From NCBI GenBank assembly GCA_963663675.1, contig OY760498.1, positions 2,604,001 through 2,668,000 of the forward strand: a stretch of DNA of 64,000 nt. The letters run 5' to 3'. Made by a program: the position numbers and the translations under genes. The DNA is from CAINVV01 sp963663675 (GTDB lineage: Bacteria; Bacteroidota; Bacteroidia; Bacteroidales; Prolixibacteraceae). This document shows, piece by piece, positions 10,583-21,009 of the stretch (positions are counted from its first letter, which is position 1; each line of letters starts with the position of its first letter). The notes under the pieces are model-generated. The model saw nothing but the letters and a program-made list of their open reading frames with translations, was not told where the DNA came from and searched no databases.

Positions 10583-13500
10583 CTTCCTGTTATCACTGCT
10601 CCTTCCAACATCACTACCAGCAATGATGCAGACAAGTGCTCTGCTGTCGTAACCTACACAACACCGGTAGGTACTGACAACTGCACCTCCGTAACTATCC
10701 AGACTGCAGGTCTGGCAAGCGGTGCAGCATTCCCGGTAGGTACGACAACCAATACCTTCAAGGTTACTGACGCCAGCGGTAATACGGCTGAATGCAGTTT
10801 TACCGTTATCGTTAACGACGTACAGCCACCTACCATCATTGCTCCTGCCAATATCATCGTATCCTCGGATCCGGGTTCATGCCATGCAGCCAAAGCAAAT
10901 GTCAACCTGGGCACTCCGACCCTCGGTGACAACTGTTCCATGACAGCTACCTCCAACAATGCTCCTGATGTATACCTCCATGGCAATACCACAGTTACCT
11001 GGACGGTTATGGACGGAAGCGGAAACATAGCCACCGCCACACAGGTAGTGACTGTTACCGACAACCAGAAACCGGTTATAACAAAACCGGCAGATGTCAC
11101 CAGGGCAGCTGCCACGAACGAGTGTTCGGTTACCTTAACCGCCTCAGAAATTGGAACCGCTACAGTTATTGACAACTGCGGAGTATTATCGGTTACCGGA
11201 ACCAGGCTTGGCGGATTATCGCTGACGGCTCCTTACCCGATAGGAATTACCAGGATTACCTGGTCGGCGATAGATGTGAACGGCAATGTCGCGCTCAGCG
11301 TTGACCAGCTGATAACCATCACCGGAACGGCTCACGCCAGCATGACCGGCACAACACTGGTCGAAGTATTCAATACTCCGGGAGAATGCTCAGCTACCAT
11401 TCCAGTTGACCAGTTGCAGCCGGCAGTTACCGGATGCGGATCCTACGAACTTTTCGGAACCCGTACCGGCGACCATCTGGCCCTTGACGCACCTTATCCT
11501 GTTGGAAACACCTCCATTACATGGGTGGCATTCGACGACTGGGGTGATGTGGCAGGATTCTTCAACCAGACCGTAACTGTTACCGACAACGAAAAACCGG
11601 TGATTACCACCAATGGCGACAAGAGTGTAACTACAGACCAGGATGTTTGCGGCGCAAGCATAGGCATATCTGCCACGGCTACTGACAATTGCTCAGTAGG
11701 CGCTCCGGCAGGTGTCAGAAGCGACAGCCAGGCCCTGGACGCTCTTTACCCGGTCGGCACCACCACCATCACCTGGAACGTAACAGACGCCCATGGCGTT
11801 GCCGCTGAAACGGTAATCCAGACTGTAGTTGTTACAGACAACCAGAAACCGGTGATCTCCGTACCAGGCAACATCGCGGTCAACAGCGATCCGGGTGTTT
11901 GTGGTGCAACGGTTGATCCGGGAGCTGCTACGGCTACCGACAACTGCACCGTCGACGCGCCTGTCGGAACAAGAAGCGACAACAAACCTCTGACAGATGT
12001 GTATCCTATAGGTTTGACAACCATTACCTGGAACGCAACTGACGTGAATGGTGTGGCAGCAATTGCCAAAACCCAGACAGTTACCGTTACAGATAACCAG
12101 GCGCCTGTGATCATTGCTCCTGCCGGCCAGTCTGTCAACAATGACGCGGGCAAGTGCGGCGCCATGATAACCGTTGGCCAGGCCACTGCCACTGACAACT
12201 GCACAGTAGGTGTTCCTGCCGGCGCAAGAAGCGACAGCCAGGCCCTGACAGCCATTTACCCTGTCGGTACAACGACCATCACCTGGACCGTTTCCGATGT
12301 CAATGGCAATCCGGCTGAAGCAAAAACCACAATCATCACGGTTACCGATACTGAAAAACCTGTTATCTCTGCACCTGACAGCAAAACCGTCAGCAATGAT
12401 GCAGGCAAGTGCGGCGCCACCGTTGAATTGGGTATTGCCTCCGTGGCCGACAACTGCGGCGTGACCGCATTGGTTACCGGCATCCGCACCGATGGTAAAA
12501 ACCTGACAGAGCTTTATCCTGTCGGTTCAACAACCATTACCTATACTGTTTCCGATATCCATGGAAACGCTGCCGATCCAAAAACGCAGACGATAACGGT
12601 GACGGATAATGAAGCACCAGTGATTACAACTAACGGCAACAAGAACGTTGGAACAGATCCAAATGTTTGCGGCGCAAATGTTGAGGTTTCAGCCTCCGCC
12701 ACTGACAATTGCTCTGTTGGTACTCCTGTCGGAACCAGAAGCGACAACCTCGCACTCAATGCAGTATATCCTGTCGGTACAACAACCATTACGTGGAATG
12801 TTGACGATGCCAATGGTAACCATGCTGACAAGGTAACTCAAACAGTTACTGTTGTGGACGATGAAGCTCCTGTACTGGCCGGCGTTCCTGCCGATACCAA
12901 TGCAAGTTGTGACAACATCCCTGCTGCTGCTGAACCTAATGCTAACGACAATTGTGATCCTGCTCCGGCAATCACACTGGACGAAGTAAGTACTCAGGCT
13001 GCTTCAGGTACTGCTCATTACAGCTATACCATCACCCGCACATGGACCGCAACCGATGTGGCCGGTAACCATAGCTCTGCTACCCAGGTTATCACCGTAA
13101 CTGATGCTACTGCTCCTGTACTGGCCGGCGTTCCTGCCGATGCCAATGCAAGTTGTGACAACATCCCTGCTGCTGCTGAACCTACTGCTAACGACAACTG
13201 TGATCCTGCTCCGGCAATCACACTGGACGAAGTAAGTACTCAGGCTGCTTCAGGTACTGCTCATTACAGCTATACCATCACCCGCACATGGACCGCAACC
13301 GATGTGGCCGGTAACCATAGCTCTGCTACCCAGGTTATCACCGTAACTGATGCTACTGCTCCTGTACTGGCCGGCGTTCCTGCCGATACCAATGCAAGTT
13401 GTGACAATATCCCTGCTGCTGCTGAACCTACTGCTAACGACAACTGTGATCCTGCTCCGGCAATCACACTGGACGAAGTAAGTACTCAGGCTGCTTCAGG

Positions 13501-16500
13501 TACTGCTCATTACAGCTATACCATCACCCGCACATGGACCGCAACCGATGTGGCCGGTAACCATAGCTCTGCTACCCAGGTTATCACCGTAACTGATGCT
13601 ACTGCTCCTGTACTGGCCGGCGTTCCTGCCGATGCCAATGCAAGTTGTGACAACATCCCTGCTGCTGCTGAACCTACTGCTAACGACAACTGTGATCCTG
13701 CTCCGGCAATCACACTGGACGAAGTAAGTACTCAGGCTGCTTCAGGTACTGCTCATTACAGCTATACCATCACCCGCACATGGACCGCAACCGATGTGGC
13801 CGGTAACCATAGCTCTGCTACCCAGGTTATCACCGTAACTGATGCTACAGCTCCTGTACTGGCCGGCGTTCCTGCCGATACCAATGCAAGTTGTGACAAT
13901 ATCCCTGCTGCTGCTGAACCTACTGCTAACGACAATTGTGATCCTGCTCCGGCAATCACACTGGACGAAGTAAGTACTCAGGCTGCTTCAGGTACTGCTC
14001 ATTACAGCTATACCATCACCCGCACATGGACCGCAACCGATGTGGCCGGTAACCATAGCTCTGCTACCCAGGTTATCACCGTAACTGATGCTACTGCTCC
14101 TGTACTGGCCGGCGTTCCTGCCGATGCCAATGCAAGTTGTGACAACATCCCTGCTGCTGCTGAACCTACTGCTAACGACAACTGTGATCCTGCTCCGGCA
14201 ATCACACTGGACGAAGTAAGTACTCAGGCTGCTTCAGGTACTGCTCATTACAGCTATACCATCACCCGCACATGGACCGCAACCGATGTGGCCGGTAACC
14301 ATAGCTCTGCTACCCAGGTTATCACCGTAACTGATGCTACTGCTCCTGTACTGGCCGGCGTTCCTGCCGATGCCAATGCAAGTTGTGACAACATCCCTGC
14401 TGCTGCTGAACCTACTGCTAACGACAACTGTGATCCTGCTCCGGCAATCACACTGGACGAAGTAAGTACTCAGGCTGCTTCAGGTACTGCTCATTACAGC
14501 TATACCATCACCCGCACATGGACCGCAACCGATGTGGCCGGTAACCATAGCTCTGCTACCCAGGTTATCACCGTAACTGATGCTACTGCTCCTGTACTGG
14601 CCGGCGTTCCTGCCGATGCCAATGCAAGTTGTGACAACATCCCTGCTGCTGCTGAACCTACTGCTAACGACAACTGTGATCCTGCTCCGGCAATCACACT
14701 GGACGAAGTAAGTACTCAGGCTGCTTCAGGTACTGCTCATTACAGCTATACCATCACCCGCACATGGACCGCAACCGATGTGGCCGGTAACCATAGCTCT
14801 GCTACCCAGGTTATCACCGTAACTGATGCTACTGCTCCTGTACTGGCCGGCGTTCCTGCCGATACCAATGCAAGTTGTGACAATATCCCTGCTGCTGCTG
14901 AACCTACTGCTAACGACAACTGTGATCCTGCTCCGGCAATCACACTGGACGAAGTAAGTACTCAGGCTGCTTCAGGTACTGCTCATTACAGCTATACCAT
15001 CACCCGCACATGGACCGCAACCGATGTGGCCGGTAACCATAGCTCTGCTACCCAGGTTATCACCGTAACTGATGATACTGCTCCTGTACTGGCCGGCGTT
15101 CCTGCCGATGCCAATGCAAGTTGTGACAACATCCCTGCTGCTGCTGAACCTACTGCTAACGACAACTGTGATCCTGCTCCGGCAATCACACTGGACGAAG
15201 TAAGTACTCAGGCTGCTTCAGGTACTGCTCATTACAGCTATACCATCACCCGCACATGGACCGCAACCGATGTGGCCGGTAACCATAGCTCTGCTACCCA
15301 GGTTATCACCGTAACTGATGCTACTGCTCCTGTACTGGCCGGCGTTCCTGCCGATGCCAATGCAAGTTGTGACAACATCCCTGCTGCTGCTGAACCTACT
15401 GCTAACGACAACTGTGATCCTGCTCCGGCAATCACACTGGACGAAGTAAGTACTCAGGCTGCTTCAGGTACTGCTCATTACAGCTATACCATCACCCGCA
15501 CATGGACCGCAACCGATGTGGCCGGTAACCATAGCTCTGCTACCCAGGTTATCACCGTAACTGATGCTACTGCTCCTGTACTGGCCGGCGTTCCTGCCGA
15601 TACCAATGCAAGTTGTGACAATATCCCTGCTGCTGCTGAACCTACTGCTAACGACAACTGTGATCCTGCTCCGGCAATCACACTGGACGAAGTAAGTACT
15701 CAGGCTGCTTCAGGTACTGCTCATTACAGCTATACCATCACCCGCACATGGACCGCAACCGATGTGGCCGGTAACCATAGCTCTGCTACCCAGGTTATCA
15801 CCGTAACTGATGATACTGCTCCTGTACTGGCCGGCGTTCCTGCCGATGCCAATGCAAGTTGTGACAATATCCCTGCTGCTGCTGAACCTACTGCTAACGA
15901 CAATTGTGATCCTGCTCCGGCAATCACACTGGACGAAGTAAGTACTCAGGCTGCTTCAGGTACTGCTCATTACAGCTATACCATCACCCGCACATGGACC
16001 GCAACCGATGTGGCCGGTAACCATAGCTCTGCTACCCAGGTTATCACCGTAACTGATGCTACTGCTCCTGTACTGGCCGGCGTTCCTGCCGATGCCAATG
16101 CAAGTTGTGACAACATCCCTGCTGCTGCTGAACCTACTGCTAACGACAACTGTGATCCTGCTCCGGCAATCACACTGGACGAAGTAAGTACTCAGGCTGC
16201 TTCAGGTACTGCTCATTACAGCTATACCATCACCCGCACATGGACCGCAACCGATGTGGCCGGTAACCATAGCTCTGCTACCCAGGTTATCACCGTAACT
16301 GATGCTACTGCTCCTGTACTGGCCGGCGTTCCTGCCGATGCCAATGCAAGTTGTGACAACATCCCTGCTGCTGCTGAACCTACTGCTAACGACAACTGTG
16401 ATCCTGCTCCGGCAATCACACTGGACGAAGTAAGTACTCAGGCTGCTTCAGGTACTGCTCATTACAGCTATACCATCACCCGCACATGGACCGCAACCGA

Positions 16501-19500
16501 TGTGGCCGGTAACCATAGCTCTGCTACCCAGGTTATCACCGTAACTGATGCTACAGCTCCTGTACTGGCCGGCGTTCCTGCCGATGCCAATGCAAGTTGT
16601 GACAATATCCCTGCTGCTGCTGAACCTACTGCTAACGACAATTGTGATCCTGCTCCGGCAATCACACTGGACGAAGTAAGTACTCAGGCTGCTTCAGGTA
16701 CTGCTCATTACAGCTATACCATCACCCGCACATGGACCGCAACCGATGTGGCCGGTAACCATAGCTCTGCTACCCAGGTTATCACCGTAACTGATGCTAC
16801 TGCTCCTGTACTGGCCGGCGTTCCTGCCGATGCCAATGCAAGTTGTGACAACATCCCTGCTGCTGCTGAACCTACTGCTAACGACAACTGTGATCCTGCT
16901 CCGGCAATCACACTGGACGAAGTAAGTACTCAGGCTGCTTCAGGTACTGCTCATTACAGCTATACCATCACCCGCACATGGACCGCAACCGATGTGGCCG
17001 GTAACCATAGCTCTGCTACCCAGGTTATCACCGTAACTGATGCTACTGCTCCTGTACTGGCCGGCGTTCCTGCCGATGCCAATGCAAGTTGTGACAACAT
17101 CCCTGCTGCTGCTGAACCTACTGCTAACGACAACTGTGATCCTGCTCCGGCAATCACACTGGACGAAGTAAGTACTCAGGCTGCTTCAGGTACTGCTCAT
17201 TACAGCTATACCATCACCCGCACATGGACCGCAACCGATGTGGCCGGTAACCATAGCTCTGCTACCCAGGTTATCACCGTAACTGATGCTACAGCTCCTG
17301 TACTGGCCGGCGTTCCTGCCGATACCAATGCAAGTTGTGACAATATCCCTGCTGCTGCTGAACCTACTGCTAACGACAATTGTGATCCTGCTCCGGCAAT
17401 AAGTTACACACAGGTTCGTACTGATGGTACAAGTACTGATAATTACACATTGGTCCGTACCTGGATTGCAACGGATGTAGCTGGTAACCATAGCTCTGCT
17501 ACTCAGGTTATCATTGTAACAGACATCCAGAACCCGACCATAGTTGCTCCTGTTGCTGTTACGGTTAATATGGATAATGACCTCTGCACTGCCTCAGGTG
17601 TTGCTCTTGGTAATCCGGTTATCGCTGACAACTGTACAGTTGCATCTGCAACCAATGATGCCCCTGCAACATTCAACAAAGGCAATACGACCGTAACTTG
17701 GACTGTAAAAGATGCTTCAGGTAATACAGCTACTGCCACACAGACAGTTACTGTTGTCGACAACCAGCTCCCAATCGTTACCAAACCTGCTGATATCAAC
17801 AAGGTTGCAGCTGATAATGAGTGCTATGTTACTATAACAGCCGCAGAAATTGGAACTGCAAGTGCATCAGACAACTGCGGGATATTAACCTTAACCGGAA
17901 CAAGACAAGGTGGTTTGGCCCTGACGGATCCGTATCCAATCGGCGTTACCAAAATTACCTGGTTGGCTACCGACGTAAATGGTAATCAGTCTGTCTCAAT
18001 AGACCAATTAGTTACTGTAACAAGTAATGTTGTGGTAGCCTTTACAGGCACATCACCGGTAAATAAATTCAATGATGCTGGTTTGTGCTCGGCTTCGATT
18101 CCACAGGCTCTGTTAGAACCTGCCATTACCGGATGTGGGGAATATCTGATTACAAAAATCAGAACTGACCGTGAAGCCATGGATGCTCCATATCTTGTTG
18201 GAACCACAACTATTTACTGGACAGCTTATGATGAATTCAATAATCAAGTGGCTTATTTTGATCAGGTTGTGACAGTAACCGACAATGAAGCACCAACCGT
18301 GCCTACTTTAAGCCCGATCAATGTGAATGCGGATGCAGGTGTTTGCACTTATGCAAGCTCTCAGCTACCAAAACCAACTGCTTCAGACAATTGCGGCGTG
18401 GCTGGTGTTGTGGCTTCTCCTGCTACCCTGGTTCCGGGCGTTAACGAAGTTACCTGGACTGTTACAGACATTCACGGAAATACAGCAACATCCATCCAGT
18501 CTGTAACCGTGTTGGATGCTCAGAACCCGACAATAACTCCGATGAACCCGATCAGTGTGAATGCTGATGCAAGTGTTTGCACTTATGCAAGCTCTCAGTT
18601 AACAAAACCATCTGCCGCAGACAACTGCAGCGTGGCAAGTGTGCTGGCATCTCCTGCAAGCCTGGTTTCGGGCGCTAACGAAGTTACCTGGACTGTTACA
18701 GACGGAAGCGGAAACATTGCTACCACGACCCAGATTGTAACTGTCGTTGACAACCAGAATCCGACGATCATTGCTCCGGCAGCTGCCTCGGGTACTACCA
18801 ACGTAGCCTGTACCTCCACCAACGTGGTTCTGGGTACTCCGGTAACCAATGACAACTGCCATGTTAAATCGGTAACCAACAATGCTCCTTCTGCATTCCT
18901 AATTGGTGAAACTATCGTTACATGGACCGTTACGGATGACAGCAACAACACAGCTACTGCCACACAGACAGTTACTGTGACTGACAACATCAATCCGACC
19001 ATCACCGCTCCGGCAGATGCAACAGGTACTACCAACGTAGCCTGCACCTCCACCAACGTGGTGCTGGGTACTCCGGTAACCAATGACAACTGCCATGTTA
19101 AATCGGTAACCAACAATGCTCCTTCTGCATTCCCAATTGGTGAAACTATCGTCACTTGGACCGTTACGGATGATAGCAACAACACAGCTACTGCTACACA
19201 GACAGTTACTGTGACTGACAACATCAATCCGACCATTACTGCTCCTCCTGCCGTAACAGTACACGCAGATGCAGGCCAAACCACCGCCTCCGGTGTTGTG
19301 CTTGGAACTCCTGCAACTACCGACAACTGCACTGTAGCCAATGTTGCCAACGACGCACCCACAACCCTGGTATCTTCCAAGAATCCATCGAATCTGAATG
19401 ATGCAGTGACCTATACGGCCACCGTAACCGGAAACAGTGGAACTCCTGCAGGAACAGTAACGTTTACTGACAATACTGTTAACCTGGGTACAGTAAACCT

Positions 19501-20845
19501 GGTATCAGGGGTAGCGTCAATAAGTAAGACCTACTTATTGGGAAGTACAGGTACCCATGCGATTGTTGCAACCTACAACGGCAGCCCTGTATACAATACA
19601 AGCAGTGCAAGCCTGAACCAGATTGTATTCAGACTAAGGATGAGTCTAACCTCCTCCGTCAATCCATCAACAATCGGTCAGTCTACCGTTCTTACAGCAA
19701 CCATCAGGTTGGTCAATAGCAATGGTAGTACCGGAAGCGCACTCAGAGGCCAGGTCATCTTCTATGACGGAACCACCCAGATTGGTACCGCCAATGCAAA
19801 CAGCAGCGGTGTGGCAACACTAACCAGGTCATTCAGCACGGTGGGAATCCACAACCTGTCTGCCGTCTACAACGGAACCTCTGCCGGCTATCACGGCGCT
19901 TCAGCAACATTGGATCAAACAGTTAACATTACAACGCCTGCTACTGTAACTACGAACACGACAGTGTCCGGCATTACATCATCCGGAGCTACCTCGGGAG
20001 GCAATGTGACCTCAGCCGGTAGTGGTACTGTAACTGCAAGAGGTGTTTGCTGGTCTGCAACTTCAGGTTCTGAATCTGTTGCCGGTCCTCATACTAACAA
20101 CGGAACAGGAACAGGAACTTTCACCAGCACCATCACCGGGCTGTCTGCATCCACCACCTACTATGTGATGGCTTACGCCACCACCAGTGCGGGTACTGTT
20201 TATGGAGATGAGGTATCATTTACCACCTCTGCCGGAAATATTCCTACTGTTACAACCACCACCGCTTCCAGCGTCGGAAGTACCAGCGCCAGGGTCGGAG
20301 GCAATGTAACCAGTGCTGGTAGCACCACAGTGACCGAACGCGGAGTTGTTTACGCGACCCACGCAGGTGTGACTACTGCCGACACGAAGAGAACCAGCGG
20401 AACCGGTACCGGAAGCTACAACATCACCATCTACGGTCTTACCGCAAGAACTACCTATTATTACAGGGCTTACGCGATCAACTCAGTCGGAACAGCTTAT
20501 GGTGCGGAGAAATCCTTCACCACCAGCCGCAAGTCAGGATCACTCGACGACGTGGTTTCAGGCATCAACCCGATTACTGAAGTTTTGGAAAGCTCATTGA
20601 AAGCATACCCGAACCCGTCTACCGGACCAGTTAACTTCGAGTTCGTCGTCGACGCGGATGCAAGGGTAATCATGGATCTTTACACAGTCTCAGGCGCAAG
20701 GGTCGCAACGATCTTCAACTCAGATGTACCTGCAGGAGTGAACCAGACAGTTCTCTTCTCGGATAATCTCGCCGAAGGTACGTACGTCTACATCCTGAGA
20801 TGGAACGACAAGAAGATGACAGGCAAACTGATCATCAAACATTAA
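8375..20845 (+). CDS. Giant repeat-rich surface protein, C-terminal part, HYR repeats with T9SS type A sorting domain
   Basis: This is the continuation of the preceding frame. The apparent GTG start at 8375 lies inside a repeat unit and is an artefact of the frameshift. Order: nine 83-residue HYR units (to 10582), diverse HYR domains (to about 12865), nineteen 82-residue units of another HYR-like type (12866-17530), more diverse HYR domains, Ig-like (Big_3_5-type) domains around 19370-19930, two FN3-like domains around 19940-20520, and a C-terminal sorting domain beginning at LKAYPNPSTG (about 20597) and ending GKLIIKH. That last domain is the T9SS type A signal, which implies export across the outer membrane and anchoring or release at the cell surface. 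Regularly spaced Cys and Asp residues (DDNC, DNCDP) suggest disulfides or calcium binding, which is inference. A strong terminator follows. Confidence 0.9.
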   Translation: MTNNDPGVCGAVVSWTAPTSNDNCAGSSIAQTAGLASGATFPIGTTTVTYTATDAANNTFAASFTVKVIDNQNPTIVALPSNIVTNNDTGVCGAVVTWTAPTADDNCAGSSIAQTAGLASGATFPIGTTTVTYTATDAANNTFAASFTVKVIDNQNPTIVALPSNIVTNNDPGVCGAVVTWTAPTADDNCAGSSIAQTAGLASGATFPIGTTTVTYTATDAANNTFAASFTVKVIDNQNPTIVALPSNIVTNNDTGVCGAVVTWTAPTADDNCAGSSIAQTAGLASGATFPIGTTTVTYTATDAANNTFAASFTVKVIDNQNPTIVALPSNIVTNNDTGVCGAVVTWTAPTADDNCAGSSIAQTAGLASGATFPIGTTTVTYTATDAANNTFAASFTVKVIDNQNPTIVALPSNIVTNNDPGVCGAVVTWTAPTADDNCAGSSIAQTAGLASGATFPIGTTTVTYTATDAANNTFAASFTVKVIDNQNPTIVALPSNIVTNNDTGVCGAVVTWTAPTADDNCAGSSIAQTAGLASGATFPIGTTTVTYTATDAANNTFAASFTVKVIDNQNPTIVALPSNIVTNNDPGVCGAVVTWTAPTADDNCAGSSIAQTAGLASGATFPIGTTTVTYTATDAANNTFAASFTVKVIDNQNPTIVALPSNIVTNNDPGVCGAVVTWTAPTADDNCAGSSIAQTAGPASGATFPIGTTTVTYKATDAALNTFEASFTVKVNDTQLPVITAPSNITTSNDADKCSAVVTYTTPVGTDNCTSVTIQTAGLASGAAFPVGTTTNTFKVTDASGNTAECSFTVIVNDVQPPTIIAPANIIVSSDPGSCHAAKANVNLGTPTLGDNCSMTATSNNAPDVYLHGNTTVTWTVMDGSGNIATATQVVTVTDNQKPVITKPADVTRAAATNECSVTLTASEIGTATVIDNCGVLSVTGTRLGGLSLTAPYPIGITRITWSAIDVNGNVALSVDQLITITGTAHASMTGTTLVEVFNTPGECSATIPVDQLQPAVTGCGSYELFGTRTGDHLALDAPYPVGNTSITWVAFDDWGDVAGFFNQTVTVTDNEKPVITTNGDKSVTTDQDVCGASIGISATATDNCSVGAPAGVRSDSQALDALYPVGTTTITWNVTDAHGVAAETVIQTVVVTDNQKPVISVPGNIAVNSDPGVCGATVDPGAATATDNCTVDAPVGTRSDNKPLTDVYPIGLTTITWNATDVNGVAAIAKTQTVTVTDNQAPVIIAPAGQSVNNDAGKCGAMITVGQATATDNCTVGVPAGARSDSQALTAIYPVGTTTITWTVSDVNGNPAEAKTTIITVTDTEKPVISAPDSKTVSNDAGKCGATVELGIASVADNCGVTALVTGIRTDGKNLTELYPVGSTTITYTVSDIHGNAADPKTQTITVTDNEAPVITTNGNKNVGTDPNVCGANVEVSASATDNCSVGTPVGTRSDNLALNAVYPVGTTTITWNVDDANGNHADKVTQTVTVVDDEAPVLAGVPADTNASCDNIPAAAEPNANDNCDPAPAITLDEVSTQAASGTAHYSYTITRTWTATDVAGNHSSATQVITVTDATAPVLAGVPADANASCDNIPAAAEPTANDNCDPAPAITLDEVSTQAASGTAHYSYTITRTWTATDVAGNHSSATQVITVTDATAPVLAGVPADTNASCDNIPAAAEPTANDNCDPAPAITLDEVSTQAASGTAHYSYTITRTWTATDVAGNHSSATQVITVTDATAPVLAGVPADANASCDNIPAAAEPTANDNCDPAPAITLDEVSTQAASGTAHYSYTITRTWTATDVAGNHSSATQVITVTDATAPVLAGVPADTNASCDNIPAAAEPTANDNCDPAPAITLDEVSTQAASGTAHYSYTITRTWTATDVAGNHSSATQVITVTDATAPVLAGVPADANASCDNIPAAAEPTANDNCDPAPAITLDEVSTQAASGTAHYSYTITRTWTATDVAGNHSSATQVITVTDATAPVLAGVPADANASCDNIPAAAEPTANDNCDPAPAITLDEVSTQAASGTAHYSYTITRTWTATDVAGNHSSATQVITVTDATAPVLAGVPADANASCDNIPAAAEPTANDNCDPAPAITLDEVSTQAASGTAHYSYTITRTWTATDVAGNHSSATQVITVTDATAPVLAGVPADTNASCDNIPAAAEPTANDNCDPAPAITLDEVSTQAASGTAHYSYTITRTWTATDVAGNHSSATQVITVTDDTAPVLAGVPADANASCDNIPAAAEPTANDNCDPAPAITLDEVSTQAASGTAHYSYTITRTWTATDVAGNHSSATQVITVTDATAPVLAGVPADANASCDNIPAAAEPTANDNCDPAPAITLDEVSTQAASGTAHYSYTITRTWTATDVAGNHSSATQVITVTDATAPVLAGVPADTNASCDNIPAAAEPTANDNCDPAPAITLDEVSTQAASGTAHYSYTITRTWTATDVAGNHSSATQVITVTDDTAPVLAGVPADANASCDNIPAAAEPTANDNCDPAPAITLDEVSTQAASGTAHYSYTITRTWTATDVAGNHSSATQVITVTDATAPVLAGVPADANASCDNIPAAAEPTANDNCDPAPAITLDEVSTQAASGTAHYSYTITRTWTATDVAGNHSSATQVITVTDATAPVLAGVPADANASCDNIPAAAEPTANDNCDPAPAITLDEVSTQAASGTAHYSYTITRTWTATDVAGNHSSATQVITVTDATAPVLAGVPADANASCDNIPAAAEPTANDNCDPAPAITLDEVSTQAASGTAHYSYTITRTWTATDVAGNHSSATQVITVTDATAPVLAGVPADANASCDNIPAAAEPTANDNCDPAPAITLDEVSTQAASGTAHYSYTITRTWTATDVAGNHSSATQVITVTDATAPVLAGVPADANASCDNIPAAAEPTANDNCDPAPAITLDEVSTQAASGTAHYSYTITRTWTATDVAGNHSSATQVITVTDATAPVLAGVPADTNASCDNIPAAAEPTANDNCDPAPAISYTQVRTDGTSTDNYTLVRTWIATDVAGNHSSATQVIIVTDIQNPTIVAPVAVTVNMDNDLCTASGVALGNPVIADNCTVASATNDAPATFNKGNTTVTWTVKDASGNTATATQTVTVVDNQLPIVTKPADINKVAADNECYVTITAAEIGTASASDNCGILTLTGTRQGGLALTDPYPIGVTKITWLATDVNGNQSVSIDQLVTVTSNVVVAFTGTSPVNKFNDAGLCSASIPQALLEPAITGCGEYLITKIRTDREAMDAPYLVGTTTIYWTAYDEFNNQVAYFDQVVTVTDNEAPTVPTLSPINVNADAGVCTYASSQLPKPTASDNCGVAGVVASPATLVPGVNEVTWTVTDIHGNTATSIQSVTVLDAQNPTITPMNPISVNADASVCTYASSQLTKPSAADNCSVASVLASPASLVSGANEVTWTVTDGSGNIATTTQIVTVVDNQNPTIIAPAAASGTTNVACTSTNVVLGTPVTNDNCHVKSVTNNAPSAFLIGETIVTWTVTDDSNNTATATQTVTVTDNINPTITAPADATGTTNVACTSTNVVLGTPVTNDNCHVKSVTNNAPSAFPIGETIVTWTVTDDSNNTATATQTVTVTDNINPTITAPPAVTVHADAGQTTASGVVLGTPATTDNCTVANVANDAPTTLVSSKNPSNLNDAVTYTATVTGNSGTPAGTVTFTDNTVNLGTVNLVSGVASISKTYLLGSTGTHAIVATYNGSPVYNTSSASLNQIVFRLRMSLTSSVNPSTIGQSTVLTATIRLVNSNGSTGSALRGQVIFYDGTTQIGTANANSSGVATLTRSFSTVGIHNLSAVYNGTSAGYHGASATLDQTVNITTPATVTTNTTVSGITSSGATSGGNVTSAGSGTVTARGVCWSATSGSESVAGPHTNNGTGTGTFTSTITGLSASTTYYVMAYATTSAGTVYGDEVSFTTSAGNIPTVTTTTASSVGSTSARVGGNVTSAGSTTVTERGVVYATHAGVTTADTKRTSGTGTGSYNITIYGLTARTTYYYRAYAINSVGTAYGAEKSFTTSRKSGSLDDVVSGINPITEVLESSLKAYPNPSTGPVNFEFVVDADARVIMDLYTVSGARVATIFNSDVPAGVNQTVLFSDNLAEGTYVYILRWNDKKMTGKLIIKH
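12866..17530 (+). repeat. Tandem repeat, 246 bp x 19 (HYR-like domain)
   Basis: Eighteen units of exactly 246 bp (82 residues, starting APVLAGVPAD) are followed by a nineteenth that diverges after DPAPAI. Units differ at very few positions (ADAN/ADTN, DATAP/DDTAP, AACATC/AATATC, GACAAC/GACAAT). The DDTAP variant recurs at the starts of units 10 and 13, which hints at a 738-bp three-unit duplication. Confidence 0.95.
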
Positions 20846-20870
20846 GAACAGTTTTTAATCCTAATTTCGA

Positions 20871-20904
20871 AGCCGCCCTGGGAAACCCCGGGCGGCTTTT
20901 TTTT
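20871..20904 (+). terminator. Rho-independent terminator of the giant surface-protein gene
   Basis: An 8-bp GC-rich stem (AGCCGCCC / GGGCGGCT, extendable through TGGG/CCC) is followed by eight T, 25 bp after the stop codon. Confidence 0.9.
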
Positions 20905-20945
20905 GCGAATTTTTCTCCAAATTTCGAAATATTTCTAAAAAGCAT

Positions 20946-20953
20946 TATATTTG
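20946..20953 (+). promoter_or_regulatory. Possible Bacteroidota -7 box upstream of the AbiE pair
   Basis: TATATTTG matches the TAnnTTTG consensus and lies 56 bp before the abiEi-like start. No clear TTTG -33 box is present at the usual spacing, so the call is tentative. Confidence 0.4.
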
Positions 20954-21009
20954 CTGCAAAACAGAAATACATTTAGACTTTTAGTTTAAACCCTCAGAAA
21001 AATCCGGAA

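Noticed and set aside
13024..17157. Seventeen identical 65-codon minus-strand frames every 246 bp
   Set aside because: Periodic by-product of the tandem repeat on the other strand.
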